64,000 nucleotides of DNA, taken from the NCBI RefSeq assembly GCF_000428945.1, contig NZ_AUAX01000015.1:186001-250000 (forward strand). The letters are read 5' to 3'. Numbering within the stretch: the first letter of the stretch is position 1; every line of letters starts with the position of its first letter. Both the position numbers and the translations under genes were made by a program. The DNA is from Hamadaea tsunoensis DSM 44101. GTDB taxonomy: Bacteria > Actinomycetota > Actinomycetes > Mycobacteriales > Micromonosporaceae. The notes below the pieces were generated by a model. The model was not told the origin of the DNA, ran no database searches, and was given only the letters and a program-made list of their open reading frames with translations. Below, piece after piece: positions 1 through 8,367 of the stretch.

Positions 1-1427
1 GCGGCCGCGCGGGCGGCGCGCTCGGCGTTGGCCCGGGCCTTGTTCGCGGCGGCGATGGCCGCGGTGGCGTCGACGCCGGCGTCGACGGCCGCGTTGAGCG
101 CGTCGATCGCCGCCTGGTACGCGGTGAGAGCCTTGCTGGACGCGTCGGTGGCCGCGGTGGCGGCGTTCTTGGCCTCGGTGGCCGCCTTGCCCGCCTGGTC
201 GGCCGCGTCACCCGCCTTGCGCGCTCCGGCGGCGGCGTCGCGTGCCGTCTGTGCGGCCTGCCGTGCGGCGGCCGCGCTCCCGGCGTCCCCTGCGGCCTTC
301 GCGGCGGCGTCGTATGCCGTCGCGGCGGCCTGCCCGGCCTTCACGGCGGCGGCCGCCGCCTGGTTGGCCGCGCGGGCCGCCCGCTGGGCCGCGTCGATCG
401 CGGCGTTCGACGCCTCCAGCGCCTCCCTGGCCGCCGCGGCGGCCTTCTCCGCTGCGGCGGCGGCCGCCTTGGCCGCGGCGGCGGCTCTGACGGCGTTGCC
501 CTGCGCGCTCTGCGCGGCGGCGCGGGCCGCTTCGGCCTGCTGCTGGGCGACCGCTGCGGCCTCGACGGCCCGGGCGGACGCCTCCTTCGCGTCGGCGGTC
601 TTCTCGACGGCGTCCGCCGAGGCCGCCTCGGCGACGGCCGCGAGCTGCGCCACCGTCGCCGTCTCCTGGTCCCGGGTCGCCTGCAGGGGCCACTGCACGT
701 CGAGGAAGTCGGTGAAGGCCTGGTCGGTGTCGGCGTCCAACGCGGCCTGCGCCGCCTGGCGTACGCCGGGGCCGCCGCTCGCGTACACCTGGTTGACCTG
801 GAGCCGCAGGTCGATGTGGAGCGGCGCGTCGATGCCGCCGTGCAGGAACTGGGTGTACGCCTGATCGGTCCCGGCGTCCAGCACGGCCTGGGCCGCCGCG
901 CGTACGTTGGGGCCGCCCGCGTAGAGGATCTCGTCGACCTTGACGCGACGGTCGGCGGTGGCGGACTTCTGCCGGCCGCCGGCCAGGAACGCGTCGATCG
1001 CCGCCGCGTCGCCGGCCAGTGCCCGCTCGCCGGCCCGGCGTACGCTCGGACCGCTCAGTGCGATCATGTCCTCGACGGCCGACCGCTTGTCGGAGACCTT
1101 GGCGAGATCCCAGCCGCCGTGGACGAACGCCTGGATGTCGGCGTCGGTGCCGACCAGCGCCGCGGCTGCCGCGGCCCGGACCGCGGGGCCGCCCTCCCGC
1201 CACGCCCACACGGCCGCGAGGCGGTCGCGTTGCGGGTCGGGCACGGGGTCCTGCGCGTTCGCCACCCGCGCTCCGCCGAGCCCGATCGCCAACGCCAGGG
1301 TCGTGAAACCCGCCACGATCATGCGTGGTGTCGTCCCGCGCCGGCGGCCACCGGCTGCCGGACCGCGCGCTTCCCCGCCGCTCCCGGCGAACCATTTCTT
1401 GACTGTGGACAGTCCACAACGGCGCAT
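1..1427 (-). CDS. ALF-repeat secreted protein, 3' end outside window
   Basis: This is a partial gene with about 475 codons visible; its C-terminus lies beyond base 1. The ATG at 1427 follows a GAGAGGGG ribosome site. A long basic N-region (residues 1-35) precedes a hydrophobic segment (about 36-55) ending near VANAQ, so export or membrane anchoring is likely. Residues about 60-240 hold repeated units of the type GGPxVRxAAxxALDxxTDxAxxxFL, which match the actinobacterial ALF repeat. From about residue 246 the chain becomes an Ala-rich helical stretch with regular AAxAA spacing, likely a long coiled coil or stalk. In other actinomycetes such ALF plus Ala-rich proteins can carry HINT or toxin tips, but that part is not visible here. 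The long Ala-rich reading frames on the plus strand are shadows of this gene. The function is unknown. Confidence 0.8.
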   Translation of the reverse strand, partial: MRRCGLSTVKKWFAGSGGEARGPAAGGRRRGTTPRMIVAGFTTLALAIGLGGARVANAQDPVPDPQRDRLAAVWAWREGGPAVRAAAAAALVGTDADIQAFVHGGWDLAKVSDKRSAVEDMIALSGPSVRRAGERALAGDAAAIDAFLAGGRQKSATADRRVKVDEILYAGGPNVRAAAQAVLDAGTDQAYTQFLHGGIDAPLHIDLRLQVNQVYASGGPGVRQAAQAALDADTDQAFTDFLDVQWPLQATRDQETATVAQLAAVAEAASADAVEKTADAKEASARAVEAAAVAQQQAEAARAAAQSAQGNAVRAAAAAKAAAAAAEKAAAAAREALEASNAAIDAAQRAARAANQAAAAAVKAGQAAATAYDAAAKAAGDAGSAAAARQAAQTARDAAAGARKAGDAADQAGKAATEAKNAATAATDASSKALTAYQAAIDALNAAVDAGVDATAAIAAANKARANAERAARAA

Positions 1428-1685
1428 CGCCGCACCCCTCTCCCATGGTCGCGACCCCCGGCGACGATCCGACGGCGCATCGGCCCCGGGAGTCGAACAG
1501 CTTCACCGGTCGCGCACAACGCGTTCGCACATCCGCGGGACGTCGGTCAGGAGGAATTGCCGAAACAGGCTGCCGATTCGCGCAGCGGCGCGGCCATCCC
1601 GTTGACGTACGCGCCCGGCGGGGCTTCGCTTGCCGCGCCGCCGCTGTCATCGGCGGTCCACAAGAGACCTTCGGGGAGTGAGTTC

Positions 1686-4448
1686 ATGCGTCTCAAACGC
1701 GTGGCCGGTGCGGCCACGTCCCTGGCGATCGCCGCCGCACTCGTCGGCGGGGGCGCGACGCCGGCGGTGGCGGTGGGCGTCGCGCCGCCGTCCCTGGTCG
1801 ACGACGGCGTCTACCCCTATCCGGATGCCGCCGCCATCCAGGCCGCGCAGCACGTCGAACTGATCTCGGGGGACGGCCACATCCTGCTCGCCGACTGCGC
1901 CACGCCCGCGGTCGACGGCGTCAGCGTGGTCGAGGTCCACAGCCTGGACCAGACGGTCGGTTCGGAAGGCGTCGGCCGGATCTGCTTCCGGGTGACCGCC
2001 ACGTCGGGCGTACTCAACATGCTGATCAACGATGTCTACGAGATCCGCGGCGACGGACGGCGTACGGGTGCCGGGCATCAGATGACGGCCACGGTCCACG
2101 AGGACACCGGCGAGGACGCCACGGTCGACCTCGTCCCGGACGCGAGCAACCAGGTCGGCGTGGGCCGGGGCGAGGCCTCGCCGCATGCCGACCTGGTGCA
2201 GTTGCGCGCGGGTACGGGTCCGGCCCCGGTGACGGGATCCCAGGCGGCGGTCGGGAAGCTGGCTTCGGACGACCGTACCTGCACCGCCACCCTCGTCGAT
2301 CCGCGCTGGGTGCTCACCGCGGCGGCCTGCTTCGCGGCGGACCCGCTGGCACCGCAGCTGACCGACGGCGCGGCCCCGGCCGGATACCGCCTCGTCCTTC
2401 CCGGGCACGCCGCGGTCGGCGTCGACTGGCTGGTCGCGCGTCCGGGCCGCGACGTGACGCTGGCCCGCCTCATCACCCCGGTCCCCGACGTCACCCCGGT
2501 GCCCCTGGCGACGACCGCCGCCACGACCGGCAGCGCGCTGCCCGGCTACGGCTACGGGCGTACGACGACCATCGTGACCGACCAGCAGCAGAGCCTCGCG
2601 GTCACGTTCACCGGCACCGCTCCGGAGACGCTGACCGCCACCGCCGCGTCGCCGGTGTGCAGCGGAACGGCCGGCGCACCGGTGGTCCAGGGCGGCGCCG
2701 TCGTGGCCGTTCTCAGTCAGGGCGGCCAGGCGGGCTGCCTCGGCGTGTCCGGTTCGGACGCGGGCGTCGTCGCCGCGCGTACCGACGGGTTGAAGACCTG
2801 GGCCGCCGACGTCATGGCGACCACCTCACCGCACACCTGGACGCTGGCCGACATGCCCAGCGGCGGGACCGGCGGCCAGGTCGGCACCGTCGCCGACACG
2901 GTCTTCAACGGTGACGCGCCGGCGCCGCTCACCGGCAACAGCGGCACCACGTGGGCGGCCGACGACACCTACAGCCCGGCGGTGACGTTCAACGGCACCA
3001 GCGGAACCATGGTGTCCACCGGCACGGTCGTGGACACCACCGCCGACTTCACCCTCAGCGTCTGGGCGAGGCCGACGGCCGCCGGCGGCGTGCTGCTCTC
3101 GGAGGACGGCGGGCAGGCGGCCGCGTTCAAGCTCTACACCGACGCGGCCACGATGTCCTGGCGGTTCGCGATGAGCGACACCAACGGCATCCTCACCGGC
3201 TGGGCGACCGCCAGCGCCCCGAACAACAGCGTCCAGCTGAACCAGTGGACGCACGTCACCATCGCCTTCGACGCGAAGTCCGGCCTCATGATGCTCGACG
3301 TCAACGGCACCAACGTGGCCACCTACGGCCGCTCCGCACGGTGGAAGGCCCTCAACTCGCTGCGCCTCGGCGCGGTCAGAGGTACCGGCCGTCCCGGCAC
3401 GGTGGGCAGCTTCTTCACCGGCAAGCTGGCCTTCCTCCAGCTGTGGAACACGGTGAACAGCGCCTACCGGACGTCCCGCGCCGCGGGTTCGGCGGTGTAC
3501 GACGACCGTGCCCACCAGACCAAGGCGTACTTCAACTCCGGGGGAACGCTCAAGGAGGTCCGGTTCGACGGCACGACCTGGCAGGCCGCCCAGTCGCTGA
3601 GCTCGACCGCCGTACAGGGCGTCCCGACCGCGGTGCAGAATCCGGTCACCAGGAACGTCGAGGTCTACTACGCCAACAACGGCAACCTCTGGCAGCAGGT
3701 GTTCAACGGCACCTCCTGGACCGCCACGGACTTCGGCATCGCGGCGAGCGGTCAGCCGGCCGTCCAGATCAACCCGGGCAACAACAACGTGGAGGTCTAC
3801 GTCAATTCCGGCGGCACGCTCAAGGAACGCCACTGGAACGCCACCGCCGGATGGTCGGCCGTCACGAGTCTGGGCGCCGCCATCAGCAACAGCCCGGCCG
3901 TGGTCTACAACGGTTTCAACCACTTCACCGAGGTCTACTTCAACTCCGCCGGGAAGCTGGCCGAGAAGTACTACAGCGGCACCGCCTGGTCGACCCTGAT
4001 CGACCTCGGCACCGCGATGACCGGCCAGCCGACCGCGGTCTACAACCCCAACCTCCAGAACCTGCAGGTCTACCTCAACTCCGGCGGCACGCTCACGGAA
4101 CGCTACTGGAACCCGGCCTCCAGCTGGTCGGGCACCGCCGGCAACAGCCTCGGCGTCGCCCTCACCGGCAGTCCCACGGCCGTCTACAACCCGATCAACG
4201 GCAACATCCAGCTGTACGCGAATTCGGCCGGAGCGTTGAAGGAGAAGTACTGGTCGAACGACGGCGTGTGGACCGGCCCGGGCGACCTGGGCGCTCCGAT
4301 CACCAACAGCCCGGCGGCCGGCTACGACACCGGTACGCAGGCGATCGAGGTCTACCTCAACTCCGGCGGCAGCCTGAAGCTGAAGGCCTGGACGGCGACC
4401 GGCGGCTGGGCCGGACTGGTGACCCTCGGCACGCCGATCTCGAACTAG
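1686..4448 (+). CDS. Secreted trypsin-fold pseudoprotease with LamG and 7-repeat propeller
   Basis: The product is 920 aa. The ATG at 1686 follows GGGGAGTG and opens a signal peptide (MRLKRVAG through PAVAV). A chymotrypsin-like domain follows, with CTATLVDPRWVLTAAACF where active enzymes read TAAHC: Ala214 replaces the catalytic His. The nucleophile motif reads CSGTAGAP instead of GDSGGP: Ala329 replaces Ser. The Asp-region motif is DVTLARL. The domain is therefore probably non-catalytic. Residues about 390-595 form a LamG/concanavalin-like domain (FNGTSG, LSVWARP, WTHVTIAFD). The C-terminal third has seven repeats of about 47 residues around VEVYxNSGGTLKExxW, suggesting a seven-bladed beta-propeller of lectin type. 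It is a single gene followed by a strong hairpin. A role in binding extracellular glycans or surfaces is inference. Confidence 0.85.
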   Translation: MRLKRVAGAATSLAIAAALVGGGATPAVAVGVAPPSLVDDGVYPYPDAAAIQAAQHVELISGDGHILLADCATPAVDGVSVVEVHSLDQTVGSEGVGRICFRVTATSGVLNMLINDVYEIRGDGRRTGAGHQMTATVHEDTGEDATVDLVPDASNQVGVGRGEASPHADLVQLRAGTGPAPVTGSQAAVGKLASDDRTCTATLVDPRWVLTAAACFAADPLAPQLTDGAAPAGYRLVLPGHAAVGVDWLVARPGRDVTLARLITPVPDVTPVPLATTAATTGSALPGYGYGRTTTIVTDQQQSLAVTFTGTAPETLTATAASPVCSGTAGAPVVQGGAVVAVLSQGGQAGCLGVSGSDAGVVAARTDGLKTWAADVMATTSPHTWTLADMPSGGTGGQVGTVADTVFNGDAPAPLTGNSGTTWAADDTYSPAVTFNGTSGTMVSTGTVVDTTADFTLSVWARPTAAGGVLLSEDGGQAAAFKLYTDAATMSWRFAMSDTNGILTGWATASAPNNSVQLNQWTHVTIAFDAKSGLMMLDVNGTNVATYGRSARWKALNSLRLGAVRGTGRPGTVGSFFTGKLAFLQLWNTVNSAYRTSRAAGSAVYDDRAHQTKAYFNSGGTLKEVRFDGTTWQAAQSLSSTAVQGVPTAVQNPVTRNVEVYYANNGNLWQQVFNGTSWTATDFGIAASGQPAVQINPGNNNVEVYVNSGGTLKERHWNATAGWSAVTSLGAAISNSPAVVYNGFNHFTEVYFNSAGKLAEKYYSGTAWSTLIDLGTAMTGQPTAVYNPNLQNLQVYLNSGGTLTERYWNPASSWSGTAGNSLGVALTGSPTAVYNPINGNIQLYANSAGALKEKYWSNDGVWTGPGDLGAPITNSPAAGYDTGTQAIEVYLNSGGSLKLKAWTATGGWAGLVTLGTPISN

Positions 4449-4464
4449 CGGCCTGATCCGACGA

Positions 4465-4515
4465 CGAACCCGTACACGGCCGCTGTGCGTACGGCAGCGG
4501 CCGTGCACGGGTTCG
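4465..4515 (+). terminator. Strong hairpin terminator after the pseudoprotease gene
   Basis: A 21-bp stem (4465-4485 with 4495-4515) has a single A-C mismatch and a 9-nt loop. It starts 16 bp after the stop codon. There is no clear U-tract, as is common in actinomycetes. Confidence 0.75.
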
Positions 4516-4549
4516 CAGTGGCCGTGAGCGGGACTCTTGCGTGATTCAG

Positions 4550-4562
4550 CAATGCGAAAGTC
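4550..4562 (+). promoter_or_regulatory. CGAAAGTC box, copy A (upstream of the LuxR-type regulator)
   Basis: The sequence CAATGCGAAAGTC shares CGAAAGTC with copies B and D and lies 72 bp before the ATG at 4635. It belongs to a five-member set of similar sites upstream of 4635, 14324, 14576, 25916 and 26246. The binding factor is unknown. Confidence 0.4.
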
Positions 4563-4634
4563 ACGATTCGATAAACCGACGCCGGGCTTCGCCAGTCAAC
4601 ATGGTCTCCTGTGCCCGACACGGGAGGACAACGT

Positions 4635-5663
4635 ATGGGCACCACCGCCACGAAACTCCAGATCGGACGGCCCATTCCACAACTGTCACGCTACGGGCTC
4701 ACCGTCGACGCCGACTTGGTGTACCGGACGCTGGCGACCTTCGGCCGGGCCACCGTCCGCCAGCTCAGCAAGGATCTCGGAATGCCGGCGGCGCGTGTGC
4801 TGTCGGCCCTGGAGTCCTTGGGGGATCTGGGAGCCGCCTGCGAGGAGAGCTCGAACGACCGCGGCAGCCACTGGGCCGCGTCGCCGCCGGACCGGGTGAT
4901 CGGCCTGCTGAGCGAGCGGCGGCTGCTCCGGCTGCGGGCCCGCACCCCGGCCCCGGTCCCCTTCGAGCCACCGCGCGAGCTGGGACCCGGCCTGCGCCAC
5001 CTACCCAACCGGCCCGCGGTACGCGAACGCCTGATCACGCTCGTGGGCGCGACCCGGTCGGAGTTCTTCGGCATGCACCCGGAGACCCAGTTCTCCGCCA
5101 CGGCCGTCTCCGCCGCCGCGCGTACCGACCAGGCACTGCTCAGCCGCAAACTGCAACTGCGGTCGCTCGGCGTCCAGAATCTCCCCACGGCCGAGCAACC
5201 GCTGGATCCCGTTGCCAGCAACAGCTATCGCAACGCGGCCGAACTTCCGATGAAGTTGCTCGTCTTCGACCGGCGCATCGCCCTGTTCCCGGTCGACCCG
5301 TCCGACTACGACCGCGGCTACCTCGAGGTCGCCCAGCGACCGATCGTCGAGTCGCTGGTCCAACTCTTCCGGCGGCACTGGACCGCCGCCCACGATCCGG
5401 AGGCCGACATGCCCGCCATCTCCCTCACCCCACGGGAGCAGGCCCTCATCGCACTCCTGGTGGCCGGGCACACCGACGCCTCCGCCGCCCGCGAGCTGCA
5501 CATCAGCGTCCGTACCGTCACCGCCGTGATGCGCTCGCTCATGGACCGGGTCCAGGTCGACAACCGCTTCCAACTGGGCGTGGCACTCGGCGCCCTCCAG
5601 GTCGTGACACCGCCGTCCCGACACCGGCCAGACTCGTCCCCCCAGGAAGGAAACCTCCGGTGA
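4635..5663 (+). CDS. TrmB-like / LuxR-family transcriptional regulator
   Basis: The product is 342 aa. The ATG at 4635 is chosen over an upstream in-frame ATG at 4611 because GGGAGG lies 7 bp before it. The N-terminus (about residues 25-80) is a winged helix (VYRTLATFGRATVRQLSKDLGMPAARVLSALESLG). The central domain resembles the sugar-sensor-like part of actinobacterial TrmB/LuxR fusions. The C-terminus (about 265-325) is a LuxR-type helix-turn-helix (LTPREQALIALLVAGHTDASAARELHISVRTVTAVM). There is no receiver domain. Its stop overlaps the GTG of the next, secreted, protein by 4 bp (GTGA), so the two are translationally coupled. It likely acts as a cytoplasmic DNA-binding regulator; ligand and targets are unknown. 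Confidence 0.85.
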   Translation: MGTTATKLQIGRPIPQLSRYGLTVDADLVYRTLATFGRATVRQLSKDLGMPAARVLSALESLGDLGAACEESSNDRGSHWAASPPDRVIGLLSERRLLRLRARTPAPVPFEPPRELGPGLRHLPNRPAVRERLITLVGATRSEFFGMHPETQFSATAVSAAARTDQALLSRKLQLRSLGVQNLPTAEQPLDPVASNSYRNAAELPMKLLVFDRRIALFPVDPSDYDRGYLEVAQRPIVESLVQLFRRHWTAAHDPEADMPAISLTPREQALIALLVAGHTDASAARELHISVRTVTAVMRSLMDRVQVDNRFQLGVALGALQVVTPPSRHRPDSSPQEGNLR

Positions 5664-6154
5664 CAAGGCGAACCTTCACCGCTCTCCTCGTGATCGCCCT
5701 GCTGGCGGCGATCCCGCAGCCCGCCCGTGCGGGCGGCAATCCAGCGCTGCTCAAATGGTACGGATGCGGGACCGGCGGCTTCACCTCGGTCGCGGTCACC
5801 GGCCCCGACGCCGCACGCCTTGACTGGGTCATCCAACCCTGCACCGCCGGCGACACCCTGTGGGGCTTCATCACCTACCACGGCGGCCTCCTGGCCTACG
5901 CCACCGCCGCCCGGGCGCCCTACCCGCCGGCTCCGGGCGCCGAGGGCGGCACCCTGCAGTTCACCACGGCCGACAAGGCCATCTGCCTGGCCGGCGGCTC
6001 CCAGGATCGCATCGACTGCCGCGAGGTCGGCTGGGACGTCCACGGGCATCTGGTATTGACCCCGCTTCCCGTGGACACGCCCTGGCTGGCCGCGACTCCA
6101 CTGTGGACCTCAACCGACTCGTATCCCGATCCGTACTGTCTGACCTGCGTATAG
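5660..6154 (+). CDS. Small secreted Cys-containing hypothetical protein
   Basis: The product is 164 aa. The GTG at 5660 overlaps the stop of the upstream regulator and is preceded by AAGGAA. A clear Sec signal peptide (TFTALLVIALLAAIPQPARA) is followed by a mature domain with Cys in CGTGG, PCTAG, ICLAG, DCREV and the C-terminal YCLTCV. These could form disulfides outside the cell. I do not recognise the family. Coupling to a dedicated regulator and a following strong terminator mark it as the output gene of a two-gene unit. Confidence 0.75.
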   Translation: MTRRTFTALLVIALLAAIPQPARAGGNPALLKWYGCGTGGFTSVAVTGPDAARLDWVIQPCTAGDTLWGFITYHGGLLAYATAARAPYPPAPGAEGGTLQFTTADKAICLAGGSQDRIDCREVGWDVHGHLVLTPLPVDTPWLAATPLWTSTDSYPDPYCLTCV

Positions 6155-6157
6155 ACG

Positions 6158-6202
6158 GCGTGCCGCTCGCCGCTCAGGCACGCCGGGCGGCGAGCGGCAC
6201 GC
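6158..6202 (+). terminator. Perfect 16-bp hairpin, bidirectional terminator
   Basis: A perfect inverted repeat (6158-6173 with 6187-6202) lies between the convergent ends at 6154 (+) and 6206 (-). It can serve both strands. Confidence 0.8.
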
Positions 6203-6205
6203 GGC

Positions 6206-7693
6206 TCAGTAGCGGCTGCGCACGCCGCCGCCGAGGAGGTCGGCGGCGGCCTCCAGCCGGTCGTGCAGCTCAGCCTTGTGTTCCAGGACCTCCAGGTCGA
6301 TCTCGGCGCGCCGCTTGCGGAACACGGCGGCCCGCTCGTCCATCTCATGGGCCAGATCGTCCTCGAACGTACGCTCGGCGTAGGCGAGGCGGATGCCGAC
6401 GAGCCGGTCGTACGTCGTCGAGCCGCCGACGAACTTCACCAGGATCGGCATGCAGTCGACCAGGATGAAGAACAGGCGTACCGCCCAGATGCCCAGGCCC
6501 AGCGTCAGGTTGGTGGCGGCCAGGGCGTGCAGCGCGCCGAGCCGCTCGAGCAGGCCGATGCGGCCCTGGTGGCTGCGCGCGTCGGCGACCCGCGCGACGA
6601 TGAGCTTGTCGCGCTCCACTTCGAACGCCGCCTGGTTCTGCTGTGCCGTCGCCTCCAGCGCCGTGATCTGCGTACGCATGGCGGTCAGCCGGGCGTTGTT
6701 CGGGCCGAGCTGGTGTGTGCGGGCGTAGGTGTCGGCTTCGCCGCGCAGCCGATGGCAGTTCGGCCCCTCGCCGACCCGGCCGGTCAGCCCGGCGCCGGTG
6801 GTCCCGTTGCACTCCCGGCGGGCCAGCTCGTTGAGGTCGGCGAGCTTCTTGCTGTCGGCGTCCACGGTGGCCTGCAGCTTGTCCGCATCGGACCGCATCG
6901 AAGCGAGCTGCTTGAGCGTCGCGGCCGGCGTCGTCGGGAACGACAGGACGTCCGTCGACGTGCATCCCTGCGGCGGCTTCGCGTCCGCCGTGGTCGGGGC
7001 CGGGTTGCAGTTCTTCAGCCGCCCGGCCAGATCCGCCAGCGCCTGCGTACGCTCATCCTGGATGTACTTCTCCACGGCCGTCTGGAAGACCCGCAGCACC
7101 AGCGGTTCGGCGATGATGATGCCGAACAGGACGGCCATCGCCACCCGCATCATGAGCACCGGTACGCGCTTGCGCAGATCACCGGTGAGCCGGCCGGACA
7201 CCAGCCACCGGTCGACGCTGAGAATGAAGAAGAACCAGACCAGCACGGCCAGGATCGCCCAGTAGCTGGTGACGCCGAGGGCCTGGGTGATGGCGAACCA
7301 CATCGAGAACGCCGCGATGGTCGCCGTGCCGAGGACGACGCCGCCGAGCGAGGTGTACCAGGCCTTCTCCTGCGGCACGTAGGCCATCAGCCGCTCGTCC
7401 ACGCCGGCCAGGACCCGCAGCCGCCGCCCCAGCCCCAGCGTCGGCAACCCGCGCCGTTCCTTCTCCGCCGCCGGTACGCGTACGGGCAGCGGATCCGGCT
7501 CGCCGACCGGTTCGTGGGGGTCCTGGACGAGGGGCTGATCCGCAGCGGGATCGTCAGTCTGGGGACCGGCGGAAGCCGCTGGGTCGGAGCGGGTGGGATC
7601 AGGGGCCAACGGCACCGTGTCGGGTTCGGTCCGATGCGGCTCGGCCCCGTGCTCCGACCGGTGTTCGGGCTGACCATCGTGCGGCTGCGCCAT
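6206..7693 (-). CDS. DUF4407 family membrane protein
   Basis: The product is 495 aa. The ATG at 7693 (MAQPHDGQ) follows GGGGGAG; longer in-frame extensions lack a ribosome site. The first ~80 residues are polar and Pro/Asp/Glu-rich. Three transmembrane helices follow at roughly 110-215 (AWYTSLGGVVLG, YWAILAVLVWFFFILSVDRWL, LMMRVAMAVLFGIIIAEPLVL). A long charged, coiled-coil-like external region with paired Cys comes next. A fourth helix (LGIWAVRLFFILVDCMPIL) and a charged helical tail end the protein. This layout and the SVDRW/AEPLVL motifs match DUF4407. The function is unknown. It stands alone between a terminator and a gene-poor stretch. Confidence 0.85.
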   Translation of the reverse strand: MAQPHDGQPEHRSEHGAEPHRTEPDTVPLAPDPTRSDPAASAGPQTDDPAADQPLVQDPHEPVGEPDPLPVRVPAAEKERRGLPTLGLGRRLRVLAGVDERLMAYVPQEKAWYTSLGGVVLGTATIAAFSMWFAITQALGVTSYWAILAVLVWFFFILSVDRWLVSGRLTGDLRKRVPVLMMRVAMAVLFGIIIAEPLVLRVFQTAVEKYIQDERTQALADLAGRLKNCNPAPTTADAKPPQGCTSTDVLSFPTTPAATLKQLASMRSDADKLQATVDADSKKLADLNELARRECNGTTGAGLTGRVGEGPNCHRLRGEADTYARTHQLGPNNARLTAMRTQITALEATAQQNQAAFEVERDKLIVARVADARSHQGRIGLLERLGALHALAATNLTLGLGIWAVRLFFILVDCMPILVKFVGGSTTYDRLVGIRLAYAERTFEDDLAHEMDERAAVFRKRRAEIDLEVLEHKAELHDRLEAAADLLGGGVRSRY

Positions 7694-7936
7694 CGCTCCC
7701 CCATCCGGGCCGGGTCGCCGGACGGCAGACCTGCCCTTGCGGGAAGACGCCCGGCAGGCCGGGTTGGGTTGCCGTGAACCGCACCTGGTTTGCCGGCGGC
7801 AGGGCGTCACGATCATCCACATCCAGCTCACGCCAGTTGGCGCGGCATCCGACCACTATGGACCCCCATGAGCGCGCTAGCGCCGCAACCATGAAGACTT
7901 CCCGAACGCTCTCTCAGCAAGTCCTGTCTTCCCAGC
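7694..7936. other. Intergenic, promoter side of the DUF4407 gene
   Basis: This stretch contains the GGGGGAG ribosome site of the minus-strand gene and lower-GC sequence near 7855-7935. I found no convincing promoter hexamers or repeats. Confidence 0.4.
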
Positions 7937-8233
7937 TTGGAAGGCATCCTTTCAGCCCTGACGCACGTGGACACGTCCTACTCGTTCAAGTTCAGCGGCG
8001 AAATTGAATTCGCCTGGCACGCGACGGCTCAAACCATAGAATTCTCCCCCGATGAGAATTCTCGGGCGTCGGTCGAAGTGAGCGACATCGTCGACGGCTC
8101 TGAGGTGGCGAGCCGAACCGTCGGTCTGGACGTGTACGAACCTGCGGAGTACGACTGCGACTCAGGAGTGCTGAGCATCGCCCATTTTGACGGGCTGAAG
8201 CCCATATCGCTGCCGATGCCTTCGCGTCCATAG
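7937..8233 (+). CDS. Possible small hypothetical protein (98 aa)
   Basis: The frame is open from 7895. The earliest usable start is TTG at 7937, with no good ribosome site; an in-frame GTG at 7967 is an alternative. The translation looks protein-like and soluble (FSGEIEFAWHATAQTIEF, SRTVGLDVYEPAEYDC). G/C at third positions is roughly 70 percent, clearly below the neighbours, which suggests either foreign origin or chance. It abuts a decayed transposase, so it may be a remnant of transferred DNA. I do not recognise the family. Confidence 0.35.
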   Translation: MEGILSALTHVDTSYSFKFSGEIEFAWHATAQTIEFSPDENSRASVEVSDIVDGSEVASRTVGLDVYEPAEYDCDSGVLSIAHFDGLKPISLPMPSRP

Positions 8234-8367
8234 ATGGGAGAAGTGCCGCCGGCCCCTCATCGACCCTTTTACCTCCTCTCGTGAACGCGTACACCGGTCG
8301 ACAGCGCCGGTTCGGAGCCGCATTCCCATCGAAGAGGTCACCGCGACAGCGGTTTGCGTGCCCGACC

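Noticed and set aside
28-864. Ala-rich plus-strand frame at the left edge
   Set aside because: It mirrors the Ala-rich coiled-coil codons of the minus-strand ALF gene, which has a signal segment, repeats and a ribosome site.
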